A DNA stretch of 64,000 bases from Micromonospora trifolii (GCF_022229005.1 NZ_JAKKFD010000027.1:92175-156174); one strand, 5' to 3'. Shown: positions 37,558-47,463, counted from the stretch's first letter. The notes: a model not told the origin generated them from the letters alone. Numbers and translations: made by a program.

Positions 37558-37914
37558 ATGGGTAAGACACTGAAGCGCAGCGCGGCGTTCACGGCCCTGG
37601 CGCGGGCCCTGGCGGCCGGGGCGCGCAACGGGCCGTCGATCGGCACGCGGTTGGCCGCGCTGCCCCGGATGATCCGAGCCACCACCAAGGGGGAATACGA
37701 CGGCGGCCTTCGCCTGGCCCTGATGACCGCGGCGACGGCGTACATCGTCTCGCCTATCGACCTGCTCCCGGAGATCCCGCTGGCGATCTTCGGGCTGGCC
37801 GACGACGCGGTAATGGTCACCTGGTTGGCCGGCAGCGTGCTCGCCGAGACCGACCGGTTCCTGGAGTGGGAGGCCCGTCGCAGCTCGGTCATCCCCGGGG
37901 GGCTGGTGCCCTGA
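37558..37914 (+). CDS. YkvA/DUF1232 membrane protein
   Basis: Encodes 118 residues. The DUF1232 motif is ATAYIVSPIDLLPEIPLAIFGLADDAVM at about 60-88, seen here as YIVSPIDLLPE, with a hydrophobic segment around it. The family is widespread and of unknown function. GGAG is 8 nt before the ATG. It lies divergently from the SGNH pair and may be transcribed with the CBS gene 73 bp downstream. Confidence 0.85.
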   Translation: MGKTLKRSAAFTALARALAAGARNGPSIGTRLAALPRMIRATTKGEYDGGLRLALMTAATAYIVSPIDLLPEIPLAIFGLADDAVMVTWLAGSVLAETDRFLEWEARRSSVIPGGLVP

Positions 37915-37987
37915 CGACACGTACGCTGGGCGGTGAGCAAACGTCTTCCCGGCCGCCCACCGCCGGCGCCGCAACGAAGGGCACACC

Positions 37988-39358
<1,371 letters not shown>

Positions 39359-39387
39359 CCCTTGCTCGTCCCCGTCCCCCTGTTACC

Positions 39388-39463
39388 CGCCGATCTTGCA
39401 CTTTCTGTCGGGACAAAACGCTGCAATAGCGACGTTCAGGCGACAGTAAGTGCAAGATCGGCG
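39388..39463. repeat. Palindrome of the GATCTTGCACTT family, copy 2
   Basis: Positions 39389-39410 match the reverse complement of 39441-39462 at 21 of 22 bases, with one more pair outside and a loop of 30 nt. The arms contain GCCGATCTTGCACTTT and AAGTGCAAGATCGGC. It lies between the convergent CBS and GNAT genes. Confidence 0.75.
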
Positions 39464-39483
39464 AGGTAGGGGGCGGGGCGGGG

Positions 39484-39993
39484 TTAGAGGGGGCGGGTGT
39501 AGCGGAGTTGTCGGGTTGGGGCTGAGCCGATTGCCTCGTCTCGTTCGTCGCCCGTGGGGGTCCAGCCGCCGCGCTCGTAGAAGGCGCGGGCGTGGGCGTT
39601 GTCCCGCAGCACCCAGAGCACGGCACGCCGCCAGCCCTGCGCCCGCATGGCGTCCAGCGCGTCCACCATCAGGGTTCGGCCGATGCCGCGGCCCTGCTCG
39701 GCCGGGTCGAGGTGGATCGCGTTGAGCAGCCCGGTGGCCGGGTCGTCCTCGTCGTCCGGGCCCAGGTGGCTGAACCCGACCAGCGCCCCGGCCCGCTCGG
39801 CCACTGTCATCCGGTGGGTGTCCCGCTCCCAGATCCACCGCTCGACCCAGTACCGCCCCATCGCCTCCGGTGTCGGGTCGCCCAGCGCCTCGGCCGGCAG
39901 GAAGGCGGAGTACGCGGCGACCCGGGAGCGCTGGTGCAGGGCACCCACCGCCATCAGGTCGCCTTCGGTCGCGGGGCGGAGCGTGACGGTCAC
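39484..39993 (-). CDS. GNAT family N-acetyltransferase
   Basis: Encodes 169 residues. Acetyl-CoA binding is indicated by EQGRGIGRTLMVDALD and the closing ARAFYERGGWTPTG segment. The substrate is not predictable. The GTG start overlaps the end of rnz by 4 nt (GTGA), and a TAGCCT hexamer 7 nt upstream lies inside the rnz coding region, so both translational coupling and an internal leaderless promoter are possible. Confidence 0.85.
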   Translation of the reverse strand: MTVTLRPATEGDLMAVGALHQRSRVAAYSAFLPAEALGDPTPEAMGRYWVERWIWERDTHRMTVAERAGALVGFSHLGPDDEDDPATGLLNAIHLDPAEQGRGIGRTLMVDALDAMRAQGWRRAVLWVLRDNAHARAFYERGGWTPTGDERDEAIGSAPTRQLRYTRPL

Positions 39994-40919
39994 CCGGCCG
40001 AGGCTACCCGGCGGGGCGGAAGCTGCACCGTGGTCAGATCCTCGGCGATGACCAGATCGCCGTCGAAGTGCGCGCGCGCCTCGTCGTGGAACCGTCGCGG
40101 GTCGGGGTAGCGCTGGGAGAAGTGGGTGAGCACGAGTCGGCGTACCCCGGACTCGGTCGCCACCCGGGCGGCCTGCGCCGCGGTCAGGTGGCCGACCTCG
40201 GCGGCGAGCGCGGCCTCCGACTCCAGGAACGTCGACTCGATGACCAGCAGGTCGGCGTGCTCGGCGAGGGCGTACACCCCGTCGCAGAGGCCGGTGTCCA
40301 TCACGAACGCGAACCGCTGACCCGGCCGGGGCACGCTGACCTCGGCCCGGGTGACGCGGCGCCCGTCGACGTCCAGGTGCCCGACGCGGATCAGCTCGCC
40401 GACGGCCGGCCCGGCGATGCCGTACGCGGCCAGCTTCTCCGGCAACATCCGGTGCCCGTCCGGCTCGACCAGGCGGTAGCCGTACGTCTCGATGGGGTGG
40501 CGGAGCCGGCGTGCCTCCAGCGTGCCGCAGCGCAGGGCGATCTGCTGCCCGTCGGCCTCGATGGGCTCGACCCGCAGCTCGGCGGTCTCGTGGAACGAGG
40601 TGGCGTACCGCAGCCGGGTGAAGTATTCGGCGCCCCCGGCGGGGAAGTGCACGGCGACCGGGTGGGCCACCCGGTCCAGGGAGAGTCGCTGGATGGTGCC
40701 GGGCAGGCCCAGGCAGTGGTCGCCGTGGAAATGGGTGACGCAGATCCGGGTCAGGTCGGTGGCGGTGACAGTGGTGTGCAGGAGCTGACGCTGGCTGCCC
40801 TCACCCGGGTCGAAGAGGATCACCTCGTCGTCCCAGCGCAGCACGTACCCGTTGTGGTTGCGTTGACGGGTCGGCGCCTGGCTGGCCGTCCCCAGCACCA
40901 CCAGCTCGCGCATGGACAT
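39990..40919 (-). CDS. rnz: Ribonuclease Z
   Basis: Encodes 309 residues of the metallo-beta-lactamase fold. THFHGDH (62-68) supplies metal ligands, with GTASQAPTRQRNHNGY at the N terminus, a glycine-rich HFPAGG and exosite-region residues and HFSQRYPD near the end. It matures tRNA 3' ends by endonucleolytic cleavage, necessary for tRNAs that lack encoded CCA such as the tRNA-Leu in this window. The ATG at 40919 is chosen for GGGAG 5 nt upstream; a second ATG follows two codons later. The 250-nt leader is highly structured and contains a mini-ORF. Confidence 0.93.
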   Translation of the reverse strand: MSMRELVVLGTASQAPTRQRNHNGYVLRWDDEVILFDPGEGSQRQLLHTTVTATDLTRICVTHFHGDHCLGLPGTIQRLSLDRVAHPVAVHFPAGGAEYFTRLRYATSFHETAELRVEPIEADGQQIALRCGTLEARRLRHPIETYGYRLVEPDGHRMLPEKLAAYGIAGPAVGELIRVGHLDVDGRRVTRAEVSVPRPGQRFAFVMDTGLCDGVYALAEHADLLVIESTFLESEAALAAEVGHLTAAQAARVATESGVRRLVLTHFSQRYPDPRRFHDEARAHFDGDLVIAEDLTTVQLPPRRVASAG

Positions 40920-40941
40920 CGCCACTCCCGCGGATATGGAG

Positions 40942-41173
40942 CGACCCCCGGGGCGCTCCGCGCATGTGCGCGGGCCGGCTGGACTTGGCCGGCACCCCGG
41001 GGGTCGGGTGGCTGTCGTGGATTCGCCGCACCGCTGCCACACGGTCTCGACGATGGTGCTTTTGCCCGCCTCGCGGCAGGCCGATCACTGTCGAGGACAG
41101 CGGCTAGCTGACAGCCACCTCACGAGTCCGATTGCTATACAAGTCTGGACCACCTCCTTTCACGTGTACGGCC
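40942..41173 (-). ncRNA. Structured leader RNA (candidate attenuator) ahead of rnz
   Basis: On the minus strand, starting about 41167, this region has a consensus-like promoter, AAAGGAGGTG, a 12-codon mini-ORF, a 10-bp long-range stem (41007-41016 with 41110-41119) whose 3' partner (in RNA sense, 5' arm) is the last codons of the mini-ORF, two internal hairpins (41063-41082, 41088-41100), and then a 12-bp perfect stem (40942-40953 with 40995-41006) enclosing two more hairpins (40958-40973 and 40974-40993). Translation of the mini-ORF would melt the long-range stem. No known Rfam family is claimed; the arrangement suggests a riboregulator or structured small RNA. Confidence 0.65.
41104..41142 (-). 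CDS. Leader mini-ORF, 12 codons
   Basis: From TTG (41140-41142) the frame reads L-Y-S-N-R-T-R-E-V-A-V-S and stops at TAG. AAAGGAGG lies 10 nt upstream, stronger than most ribosome binding sites in the window. The last five codons form one arm of the long-range stem with 41007-41016. The peptide matches nothing I can name; its coding potential is inferred from the ribosome binding site and from the position in the structured RNA. Confidence 0.55.
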   Translation of the reverse strand: MYSNRTREVAVS

Positions 41174-41203
41174 ACGTTATCGAGTTCTCGTCGGGCTCGG
41201 CAA
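41174..41203 (-). promoter_or_regulatory. Promoter of the rnz leader
   Basis: On the minus strand TTGCCG (41198-41203) and TAACGT (41174-41179) are spaced by 18 bp. Transcription should start near 41167, about 7-14 nt before the AAAGGAGG of the mini-ORF. Confidence 0.55.
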
Positions 41204-41231
41204 CGGATTTCGATCACAGGGCCGAACGGGA

Positions 41232-41262
41232 ATGCCCGACCACCTCCTGGGTGGCCGGGCAT
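41232..41262 (-). terminator. Terminator after msrA
   Basis: Arms 41232-41244 and 41250-41262 pair over 13 positions with one G-U in the minus-strand RNA and a 5-nt loop. It lies between the msrA stop and the rnz leader promoter, so it insulates the two transcription units. Confidence 0.65.
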
Positions 41263-41285
41263 CACACGTGTGCGGGTGGCGGTTG

Positions 41286-41948
<663 letters not shown>

Positions 41949-42024
41949 GGTGGGGATCTCCTCTCGTACCACTCCCAGCGTGTAACACCGGAGGGTCTAG
42001 CTTCCTTACCCGCGTGACAGTCAG

Positions 42025-42447
42025 TCAGGCCCCACCGGGGAACGCCGTCGCGACCCGGTCCGCGTACGTCTGGGCCTCGGTGTCGTCCTCGTACCGGGTG
42101 CGCGGCCAGAAGAAGCCGCGCAACCCGTCGCCCTTGGTGCGCGGAACCACGTGGGTGTGCAGGTGCGGCACCGATTGGGACACCTTGTTGTTCATCGCCA
42201 CGAACGTCCCACCGGCGCCGAGAGCTGTCTCCACCGCCACCGCCATCCGCTGGACCATGGCGAAGTAGCCGGGCAGCAGGTCGGCCGGCAACTCCGCCAG
42301 GGTCACCAGGTGCACCCGGGGCACGACCAGCACATGCCCCTTGAACACCGGACGGGTGTCCAGGAACGCCATCCCGTCCGGGGTGTCGGCCACCCGGAAC
42401 GCCGGCACCTCGCCCGCCACGATCCCGCAGAACACGCAACCGCTCAT
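42025..42447 (-). CDS. HIT family protein
   Basis: Encodes 140 residues. The nucleotide-binding histidine triad HLHTHVV is at 95-100 and Cys4/Cys7 with His46 and His97 suggest the zinc site of HinT-like proteins. HIT hydrolases act on nucleoside phosphoramidates or AMP-adducts. The start is leaderless with TAGCCT 6 nt upstream. It lies divergently from metB across a 97-bp gap with inverted repeats. Confidence 0.9.
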   Translation of the reverse strand: MSGCVFCGIVAGEVPAFRVADTPDGMAFLDTRPVFKGHVLVVPRVHLVTLAELPADLLPGYFAMVQRMAVAVETALGAGGTFVAMNNKVSQSVPHLHTHVVPRTKGDGLRGFFWPRTRYEDDTEAQTYADRVATAFPGGA

Positions 42448-42453
42448 CGGGCC

Positions 42454-42459
42454 AGGCTA
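42454..42459 (-). promoter_or_regulatory. -10 element TAGCCT of the HIT gene
   Basis: On the minus strand TAGCCT precedes the ATG at 42447 by 6 nt. Confidence 0.5.
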
Positions 42460-42531
42460 TGCCGGCCTCCCCGGACGGTCCGGCTCCCGCCCGGGAGCAC
42501 GGGTTCCGTTCCAGCCCTCGGGACGGGGCAC

Positions 42532-42537
42532 TAGCCT
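42532..42537 (+). promoter_or_regulatory. -10 element TAGCCT of metB
   Basis: TAGCCT precedes the ATG at 42545 by 7 nt. Inverted repeats occupy the middle of the divergent gap (GCTCCCG/CGGGAGC at 42483-42498). Confidence 0.5.
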
Positions 42538-42544
42538 CACCAGA

Positions 42545-43687
42545 ATGAGTCACGGCTTCGAGACGCTCGCCATCCACGCCGGTCAGGACCCCGAGGCCCG
42601 CACCGGCGCGGTGATCCCACCGATCTACCAGACCAGCACGTACGCCCAGGACGCCGTCGGCGCACCTCGCCTCGGCTACGAGTACAGCCGCTCCGGCAAC
42701 CCGACCCGTGACGCGCTCCAGGAGTGCCTGGCGGCGCTGGAGGGCGGGCCGGTGGGGCTCGCCTTCGCCAGCGGCCTGGCGGCGGAGGACACCCTGCTGC
42801 GGGCCGTGTGCCAGCCCGGCGACCACGTGGTGATCCCGGACGACGCGTACGGCGGCACGTACCGGCTCTTCGCCCGGGTCGCCCAGCGCTGGGGCCTGGA
42901 GTTCAGCCCCGCCAAGGTCTCCGACCCGGCCTCCATCCGGGCGGCCGTGCAGCCCGGCCGCACGAAGATCGTCTGGGTGGAGACGCCGACCAACCCGCTG
43001 CTCGGCATCGCCGACATCGCCGCCCTGGCCGCCGTGGCACACGACGCGGGCGCCCTGCTGGTGGTGGACAACACCTTCGCCTCGCCGTACCTCCAGCAGC
43101 CGATCGCCTTCGGCGCGGACGTGGTGGTGCACTCCACCACCAAGTACATCGGCGGGCATTCCGACGTGGTCGGTGGCGCGCTCGTCGTCGCCGACGCCGG
43201 GCTCGGCGAGGAGTTGCGCTACCACCAGAACGCGATGGGCGCGATCAACGGCCCGTTCGACGCCTGGCTCACCCTGCGCGGCATCAAGACCCTCGGGGTA
43301 CGCATGGACCGGCACTGCGACAACGCCGAGCGGCTCGCCGCGTACCTCGACGGGCACGCCAAGGTCGCCCAGGTGATCTATCCGGGGTTGCCCTCGCACC
43401 CCGGTCACGAGGTGGCCGCCAAGCAGATGCGCCGGTTCGGCGGCATGATCTCGTTCCGGGCCGCCGGTGGTGAGGACCACGCCGTGGACATCTGCAACCG
43501 GGCCAAGCTCTTCGTGCTCGCCGAGTCGCTCGGCGGTGTGGAATCCCTGATCGAGCACCCGGGTCGGATGACACACGCAAGTGCTGCCGGCTCGCCGCTT
43601 GAAGTTCCCGGCGATCTCGTGCGACTGTCTGTCGGCATCGAGACGGTCGACGACCTACTCGCCGATCTGGAGCAGGCGCTGGGCTGA
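42545..43687 (+). CDS. metB: Cystathionine gamma-synthase / gamma-lyase
   Basis: Encodes 380 residues of the Cys/Met metabolism PLP family. PLP is held by Lys200 in HSTTKYIGG, with SRSGNPTRDALQECLAALEGG and the C-terminal SLGGVESLIEHPG. It joins O-acylated homoserine and cysteine to cystathionine, or cleaves cystathionine in the reverse direction. MetB or MetC-like activity is not separable by eye. Together with the CBS-type gene this gives both arms of trans-sulfuration. Leaderless. Confidence 0.92.
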   Translation: MSHGFETLAIHAGQDPEARTGAVIPPIYQTSTYAQDAVGAPRLGYEYSRSGNPTRDALQECLAALEGGPVGLAFASGLAAEDTLLRAVCQPGDHVVIPDDAYGGTYRLFARVAQRWGLEFSPAKVSDPASIRAAVQPGRTKIVWVETPTNPLLGIADIAALAAVAHDAGALLVVDNTFASPYLQQPIAFGADVVVHSTTKYIGGHSDVVGGALVVADAGLGEELRYHQNAMGAINGPFDAWLTLRGIKTLGVRMDRHCDNAERLAAYLDGHAKVAQVIYPGLPSHPGHEVAAKQMRRFGGMISFRAAGGEDHAVDICNRAKLFVLAESLGGVESLIEHPGRMTHASAAGSPLEVPGDLVRLSVGIETVDDLLADLEQALG

Positions 43688-43706
43688 CCGCTGGGGGAGG
43701 ATGGCC

Positions 43707-45110
43707 GTGCAGGACATCATGGCGACCTGGGTCGGAGCGACCGCCAAGCAGATCGCCCGGGGCGTACGCCGAGGTGACGTCTCGGCGACCCAGGTCGTCG
43801 CCGACCACCTTGAGTACATCTCCCGAGTCGACAGTGAGCTGGCCGCGTTCCGCGCCGTTCGCGGCGGTGAGGCGATCACCGAGGCGGAGAAGGTCGACGA
43901 GCAGGAGGACCTGGCCAACCTGCCGCTGGCCGGGGTTCCGGTGGCGGTCAAGGAGAACACCCCGGTCGCCGGCCTGCCCACCTGGAACGGGTCGGCCGCC
44001 GCCCGCACCGACGTGGCGGAGGCCGACCACGAGGTGGTGCGTCGGCTACGTGGCGCCGGCGCGGTGATCCTCGGCGTGACCCGGATGCCAGAGCTGGGGC
44101 TGTGGGCACTGACCGACGACGACAGCGCGGTGACCCGTAACCCGTGGGACAGCACCCGTACCCCCGGTGGGTCCTCGGGTGGTGCCGCCGCCGCGGTCGC
44201 GGCCGGGCTGGTGCCGATCGCGCACGCCAACGACGGCCTCGGCTCGATCCGGATTCCCGCTGCCTGCTGCGGACTCGTCGGGCTCAAGCCCGGCCGGGGC
44301 GTGGTCCCCTGCCAGCTCGGGGCGGACGACTGGTTCGGCCTCACCGAGCACGGCATGTTGACCAGCACGGTCGCCGACGCGGCGGTCGGCTTCTCGGTGC
44401 TCGCCGGCCGGCGTCCCGAGAAGCTGGTCCCCCCGCAACGGCTGCGGGTGGGTGTCTCGCTGCGCTCCCCGGTGCGCGGTGTCGCACCGGACGCGCCCAA
44501 CCGGGACGCGGTCGCCGCCGCCGGTCGGCTCCTCGCCACTGCGGGGCACGACACGGTGCCGGCCGACCCGGTCTACCCGACCGGGCTCGGCCTCCAGGGC
44601 ATCGCCACCTGGTTCGCCGCAGCCGCCGCCGACGTCCGGGCCTCCGGTCTGGACCGGCGTGGGCTGCAACGGCGTACCCGGCGGCACGTCGCGTTGGGCG
44701 AGTGGGCGCAGCGTCGCGGCTACGTGCGGGAGGCGGACCGGGCCGCCTGGCGGCAACGGTCGGTCGACTTCTTCACCGACCACTCGGTCGACCTGCTGCT
44801 CACCCCGGCGCTGGCCAGCGCGCCACCGGAGGCGGCCCGCTGGTCGGAGCGGTCCTGGCGGGCGAACATGACGGCCAACATCCGGTACGCCCCGTACGCC
44901 GCGCCCTGGAACATCGCCGGCCTGCCGGCGGTAGTGGTGCCGGTCGGTCGCCGCCCGGACGGCCTGCCGGTCGCCGTGCAACTGGTCGGTCCACCCGGCT
45001 CGGAGCTGCTGCTGCTCGGCGTGGCCGGTCAGTTCGAGATGGCCGCCCCGTGGACGCGTCACGCTCCCGGCTATCCCCGAGTCGGCACAGGGTCACCGGC
45101 CACCGCATGA
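43707..45110 (+). CDS. Amidase signature-family protein
   Basis: Encodes 467 residues from the GTG at 43707 (SD GGGGGAGG 6 nt upstream; an ATG two codons earlier is too close). The Ser-cisSer-Lys triad is Lys82 (VAVKEN), Ser157 in PGGSSGG and Ser180 in DGLGSIRIPA. The usual GGGS before the nucleophile is GLGS here. It hydrolyses an unknown amide. Only 19 bp separate it from metB, and it may be co-transcribed. Confidence 0.88.
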   Translation: MQDIMATWVGATAKQIARGVRRGDVSATQVVADHLEYISRVDSELAAFRAVRGGEAITEAEKVDEQEDLANLPLAGVPVAVKENTPVAGLPTWNGSAAARTDVAEADHEVVRRLRGAGAVILGVTRMPELGLWALTDDDSAVTRNPWDSTRTPGGSSGGAAAAVAAGLVPIAHANDGLGSIRIPAACCGLVGLKPGRGVVPCQLGADDWFGLTEHGMLTSTVADAAVGFSVLAGRRPEKLVPPQRLRVGVSLRSPVRGVAPDAPNRDAVAAAGRLLATAGHDTVPADPVYPTGLGLQGIATWFAAAAADVRASGLDRRGLQRRTRRHVALGEWAQRRGYVREADRAAWRQRSVDFFTDHSVDLLLTPALASAPPEAARWSERSWRANMTANIRYAPYAAPWNIAGLPAVVVPVGRRPDGLPVAVQLVGPPGSELLLLGVAGQFEMAAPWTRHAPGYPRVGTGSPATA

Positions 45111-45115
45111 TCGTC

Positions 45116-45121
45116 TAGGGT
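45116..45121 (+). promoter_or_regulatory. -10 element TAGGGT before the zinc-ribbon fragment
   Basis: TAGGGT lies 35 bp upstream of the ATG at 45157. Confidence 0.35.
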
Positions 45122-45156
45122 GTGCGCGCTTCGTCGCGTGGACCCGTGGGACACCT

Positions 45157-45330
45157 ATGCGCTGCCAGACCTGCGGGGACGCGATGTCCCCCGAAAACGA
45201 CTACTGCCCGCGATGCTTCACGCCGCTCGGCCAGCCCGCCGTCAGGCCGGGGCTGCCGACCTATCGGGTACGCGGGATCGGCCTGGCGGCGAACGTCGCC
45301 ATCGGCGCGACCGCCGTGCTCTACCTGGCG
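45157..45330 (+). pseudogene. N-terminal fragment of a zinc-ribbon membrane protein
   Basis: The frame reads MRCQTCGDAM...YCPRCFTPLG, a CxxC...CxxC zinc ribbon, and then VRGIGLAANVAIGATAVLYLAG, the first membrane segment, a layout typical of DUF4328 proteins. After about residue 58 the sequence loses that character and runs in frame through unrelated sequence into ilvA without a stop. It is probably the 5' remnant of a truncated gene. The alternative, a fused N-terminal zinc ribbon on threonine dehydratase, is unlikely since the ilvA protein starts normally at 45493. Confidence 0.55.
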
Positions 45331-45492
45331 GGCTCGCAAGATTCCCTCGGGATCATTGAAGTCGGGGGGTCCGGGCGGCCCGGATGCCGCGCCTTCCGGG
45401 ATTCCGAGTGGATCAACCTGGTCCGGCCGGCCTGCGCCCCGGTCGGCCTGGCCCGCGGGTTGGTCGGGGAGCGCGGGTGGCACGATCGGGGC

Positions 45493-46713
45493 ATGACGGA
45501 ACTGGTCGGTCTCGACGACGTGCGGGCCGCACGGGAGTTGCTCGCTGGCGTCATCCGCACCACCCCGCTGGAGCCCTCCCGGCCGCTCAGCGCGGCACTG
45601 GGCGGGCCGACGTGGCTCAAGTGCGAGAACGTGCAGCGCGCCGGCTCGTACAAGGTGCGGGGCGCGTACGTGCGGATCTCCCGGTTGTCGGCGGCGGAGC
45701 GGGAGCGCGGCGTGGTCGCGGCGAGCGCGGGCAACCACGCGCAGGGCGTGGCTCTCGCCGCCGGCCTGGTCGGCACGCACGCCACCGTCTTCATGCCGGT
45801 CAACGCGCCGCTGCCGAAGGTGGCCGCCACCAAGGGGTACGGCGCGCAGGTCGAGCTGGCCGGGAACACCGTGGACGAGTCGCTGGTCGCCGCGCACACG
45901 TACGCCGAGCGCACCGGCGCGGTGCTGATCCACCCGTTCGACCACCGCGATGTGATCGCCGGGCAGGGCACCGTGGCGCTGGAGATCCTCGAACAGTGCC
46001 CGGACGTCAAGACGATCATCACCGGGGTGGGTGGCGGCGGTCTGATCTCCGGCATGGCGGTGGCCGTGAAGGCGTTGCGGCCGGACGTCCGGATCATCGG
46101 GGTGCAGGCGGCCGGGGCGGCGGCGTTCCCGCCCTCACTGGTGGCCGGGGAACCGGTACGGCTGCCCATCTTCTCCACCATCGCCGACGGCATCGCTGTC
46201 GGCCGGCCGGGGGAGATCACCTTCAACCACGTGCGCAAGCTGGTCGACGAGATCGTCACGGTCTCCGAGGAGGACATCTCCCGGGCCCTGCTGATGCTGC
46301 TGGAGCGGGGCAAGCAGGTGGTCGAGCCGGCCGGGGCGGTCGGTGTGGCCGCGCTGCTGGCCGGCGTGGTCGAGGTGGAGACCCCGGTGGTCGCGGTGCT
46401 CTCCGGCGGCAACATCGACCCGCTGCTGATGCTGCGGGTGATCGAGCACGGGTTGGCCGCGGCGGGTCGCTACCTGCGGGTGACCGTCCGCTGTTCGGAC
46501 CGGCCGGGGCAGCTCGCGTCGCTGCTCAGCCAGATCGCCGAGCACCGGGCCAACGTGGTGGACGTGGAGCACCAGCGGGCCAACCCGCACCTCAGCCTCG
46601 GCGAGGTGGAGGTGGCGCTGTCGGTGGAAACCCGGGGCGTCGAGCACTCGGACACGCTGATCAGCGCGTTACGGGCCAGCGGCTACCAGGTGGTCTTCGC
46701 GGCCGAGGCGTGA
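45493..46713 (+). CDS. ilvA: Threonine ammonia-lyase with ACT-like domain
   Basis: Encodes 406 residues. PLP binds Lys54 in GSYKVRGAY; SAGNHAQG (78-85) and GVGGGGLISG follow. Residues ~325-406 form an ACT-like regulatory domain (VRCSDRPGQLASLL). It converts threonine to 2-oxobutanoate, the first step of isoleucine synthesis, or serves degradation. Codon 393 (46669-46671) is TTA, the second and last such codon in the window. The start is preceded by GATCGGGG, an ordinary ribosome binding site. The gap 46714-46809 to greA shows nothing notable. Confidence 0.93.
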   Translation: MTELVGLDDVRAARELLAGVIRTTPLEPSRPLSAALGGPTWLKCENVQRAGSYKVRGAYVRISRLSAAERERGVVAASAGNHAQGVALAAGLVGTHATVFMPVNAPLPKVAATKGYGAQVELAGNTVDESLVAAHTYAERTGAVLIHPFDHRDVIAGQGTVALEILEQCPDVKTIITGVGGGGLISGMAVAVKALRPDVRIIGVQAAGAAAFPPSLVAGEPVRLPIFSTIADGIAVGRPGEITFNHVRKLVDEIVTVSEEDISRALLMLLERGKQVVEPAGAVGVAALLAGVVEVETPVVAVLSGGNIDPLLMLRVIEHGLAAAGRYLRVTVRCSDRPGQLASLLSQIAEHRANVVDVEHQRANPHLSLGEVEVALSVETRGVEHSDTLISALRASGYQVVFAAEA

Positions 46714-46809
46714 CACCGGTGGGTGCCACGCCTCGGATGCGCGGTGCTTCGACAGCTGGTGCCGGCGGCGGTCGACCCGGCCGGCAGCGGGTGGCGCGAT
46801 CGGCGACGG

Positions 46810-47307
46810 TCAGCCGGAGAAGGGCTCGAAGCTGACCACTGTCACCTTGATGTCGGCGCCGCTGGGCGCCGTGTAGGTGCAGGTCTGCCCGGCCCGGCCA
46901 CCCAGGATCGCCTTGCCCAGCGCGGACTCGGGGCTGTAGACGGTCAGGTCGGTCGTGGCCGCGATCTCCCGGGAACCGAGCAGGAAGGTCTCGGTGTCGT
47001 TGGTGTCGTCGTCGAAGTAGATCGTCACCACCATGCCCGGCGACACCGCATCGGCGGACGGGGCCTCGCCGACCTTCGCGGTGCGCAGCAGCTCCTGCAG
47101 GTAGCGGATGCGACCCTCGGCCTTGCCCTGCTCCTCGCGGGCGGCGTGGTAGCCGCCGTTCTCCCGCAGGTCGCCCTCTTCGCGGCGAGCGTTGATCTCA
47201 GCTGCGATCGCCGGACGGTTGGCGATGTGCTCGTCGAGCTCGGCCTGGAGGCGGTCGTGCGCGTCCTGCGACAGCCAGGTGGCGGGCGCCTCGTTGCCAG
47301 TGGACAC
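46810..47307 (-). CDS. greA: Transcription elongation factor GreA family
   Basis: Encodes 165 residues. The N-terminal coiled coil carries LRENGGYHAAREEQGK with acidic tip residues, and the C-terminal FKBP-like domain runs from about 88 with SPESALGKAILGGRAGQ. GreA rescues backtracked RNA polymerase by stimulating cleavage. The GTG at 47307 has GAGGAGA upstream; the open frame extends upstream but without family sequence. A GTAACTTG sequence near 47355 is a possible -10. Confidence 0.92.
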   Translation of the reverse strand: MSTGNEAPATWLSQDAHDRLQAELDEHIANRPAIAAEINARREEGDLRENGGYHAAREEQGKAEGRIRYLQELLRTAKVGEAPSADAVSPGMVVTIYFDDDTNDTETFLLGSREIAATTDLTVYSPESALGKAILGGRAGQTCTYTAPSGADIKVTVVSFEPFSG

Positions 47308-47395
47308 AGGCGTTCTCCTCAGTTGTGCGTGGCTGGCTGACAGGTGAACTACCAAGTTACCAGTGCGGTACGACACAGCGTGTCGGCCATCACCG

Positions 47396-47418
47396 CCGGT
47401 GTCCGGATCCAACACCGG
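47396..47418 (-). terminator. Hairpin after the DUF4307 gene
   Basis: A 7-bp stem (47396-47402 with 47412-47418) with a 9-nt loop lies 46-68 nt past the stop of the DUF4307 gene in the minus direction. Confidence 0.35.
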
Positions 47419-47463
47419 GGGTAGACACCCCGCCAGCCCCGCTTCTGATGCTGTTCGCGCAGC

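Noticed and set aside
39994..40006. TAGCCT as a certain promoter of the GNAT gene
   Set aside because: The hexamer lies within the rnz coding sequence and the two genes overlap by GTGA, so coupling explains the arrangement equally well.
43581..43706. Amidase start inside metB
   Set aside because: It would overlap metB by more than 100 bases without a ribosome binding site, whereas GGGGGAGG precedes the GTG at 43707.
45157..46713. Zinc ribbon fused to threonine dehydratase
   Set aside because: The linker of about 55 codons has no domain character and ilvA has its own normal N terminus, so a decayed neighbour gene is more likely.
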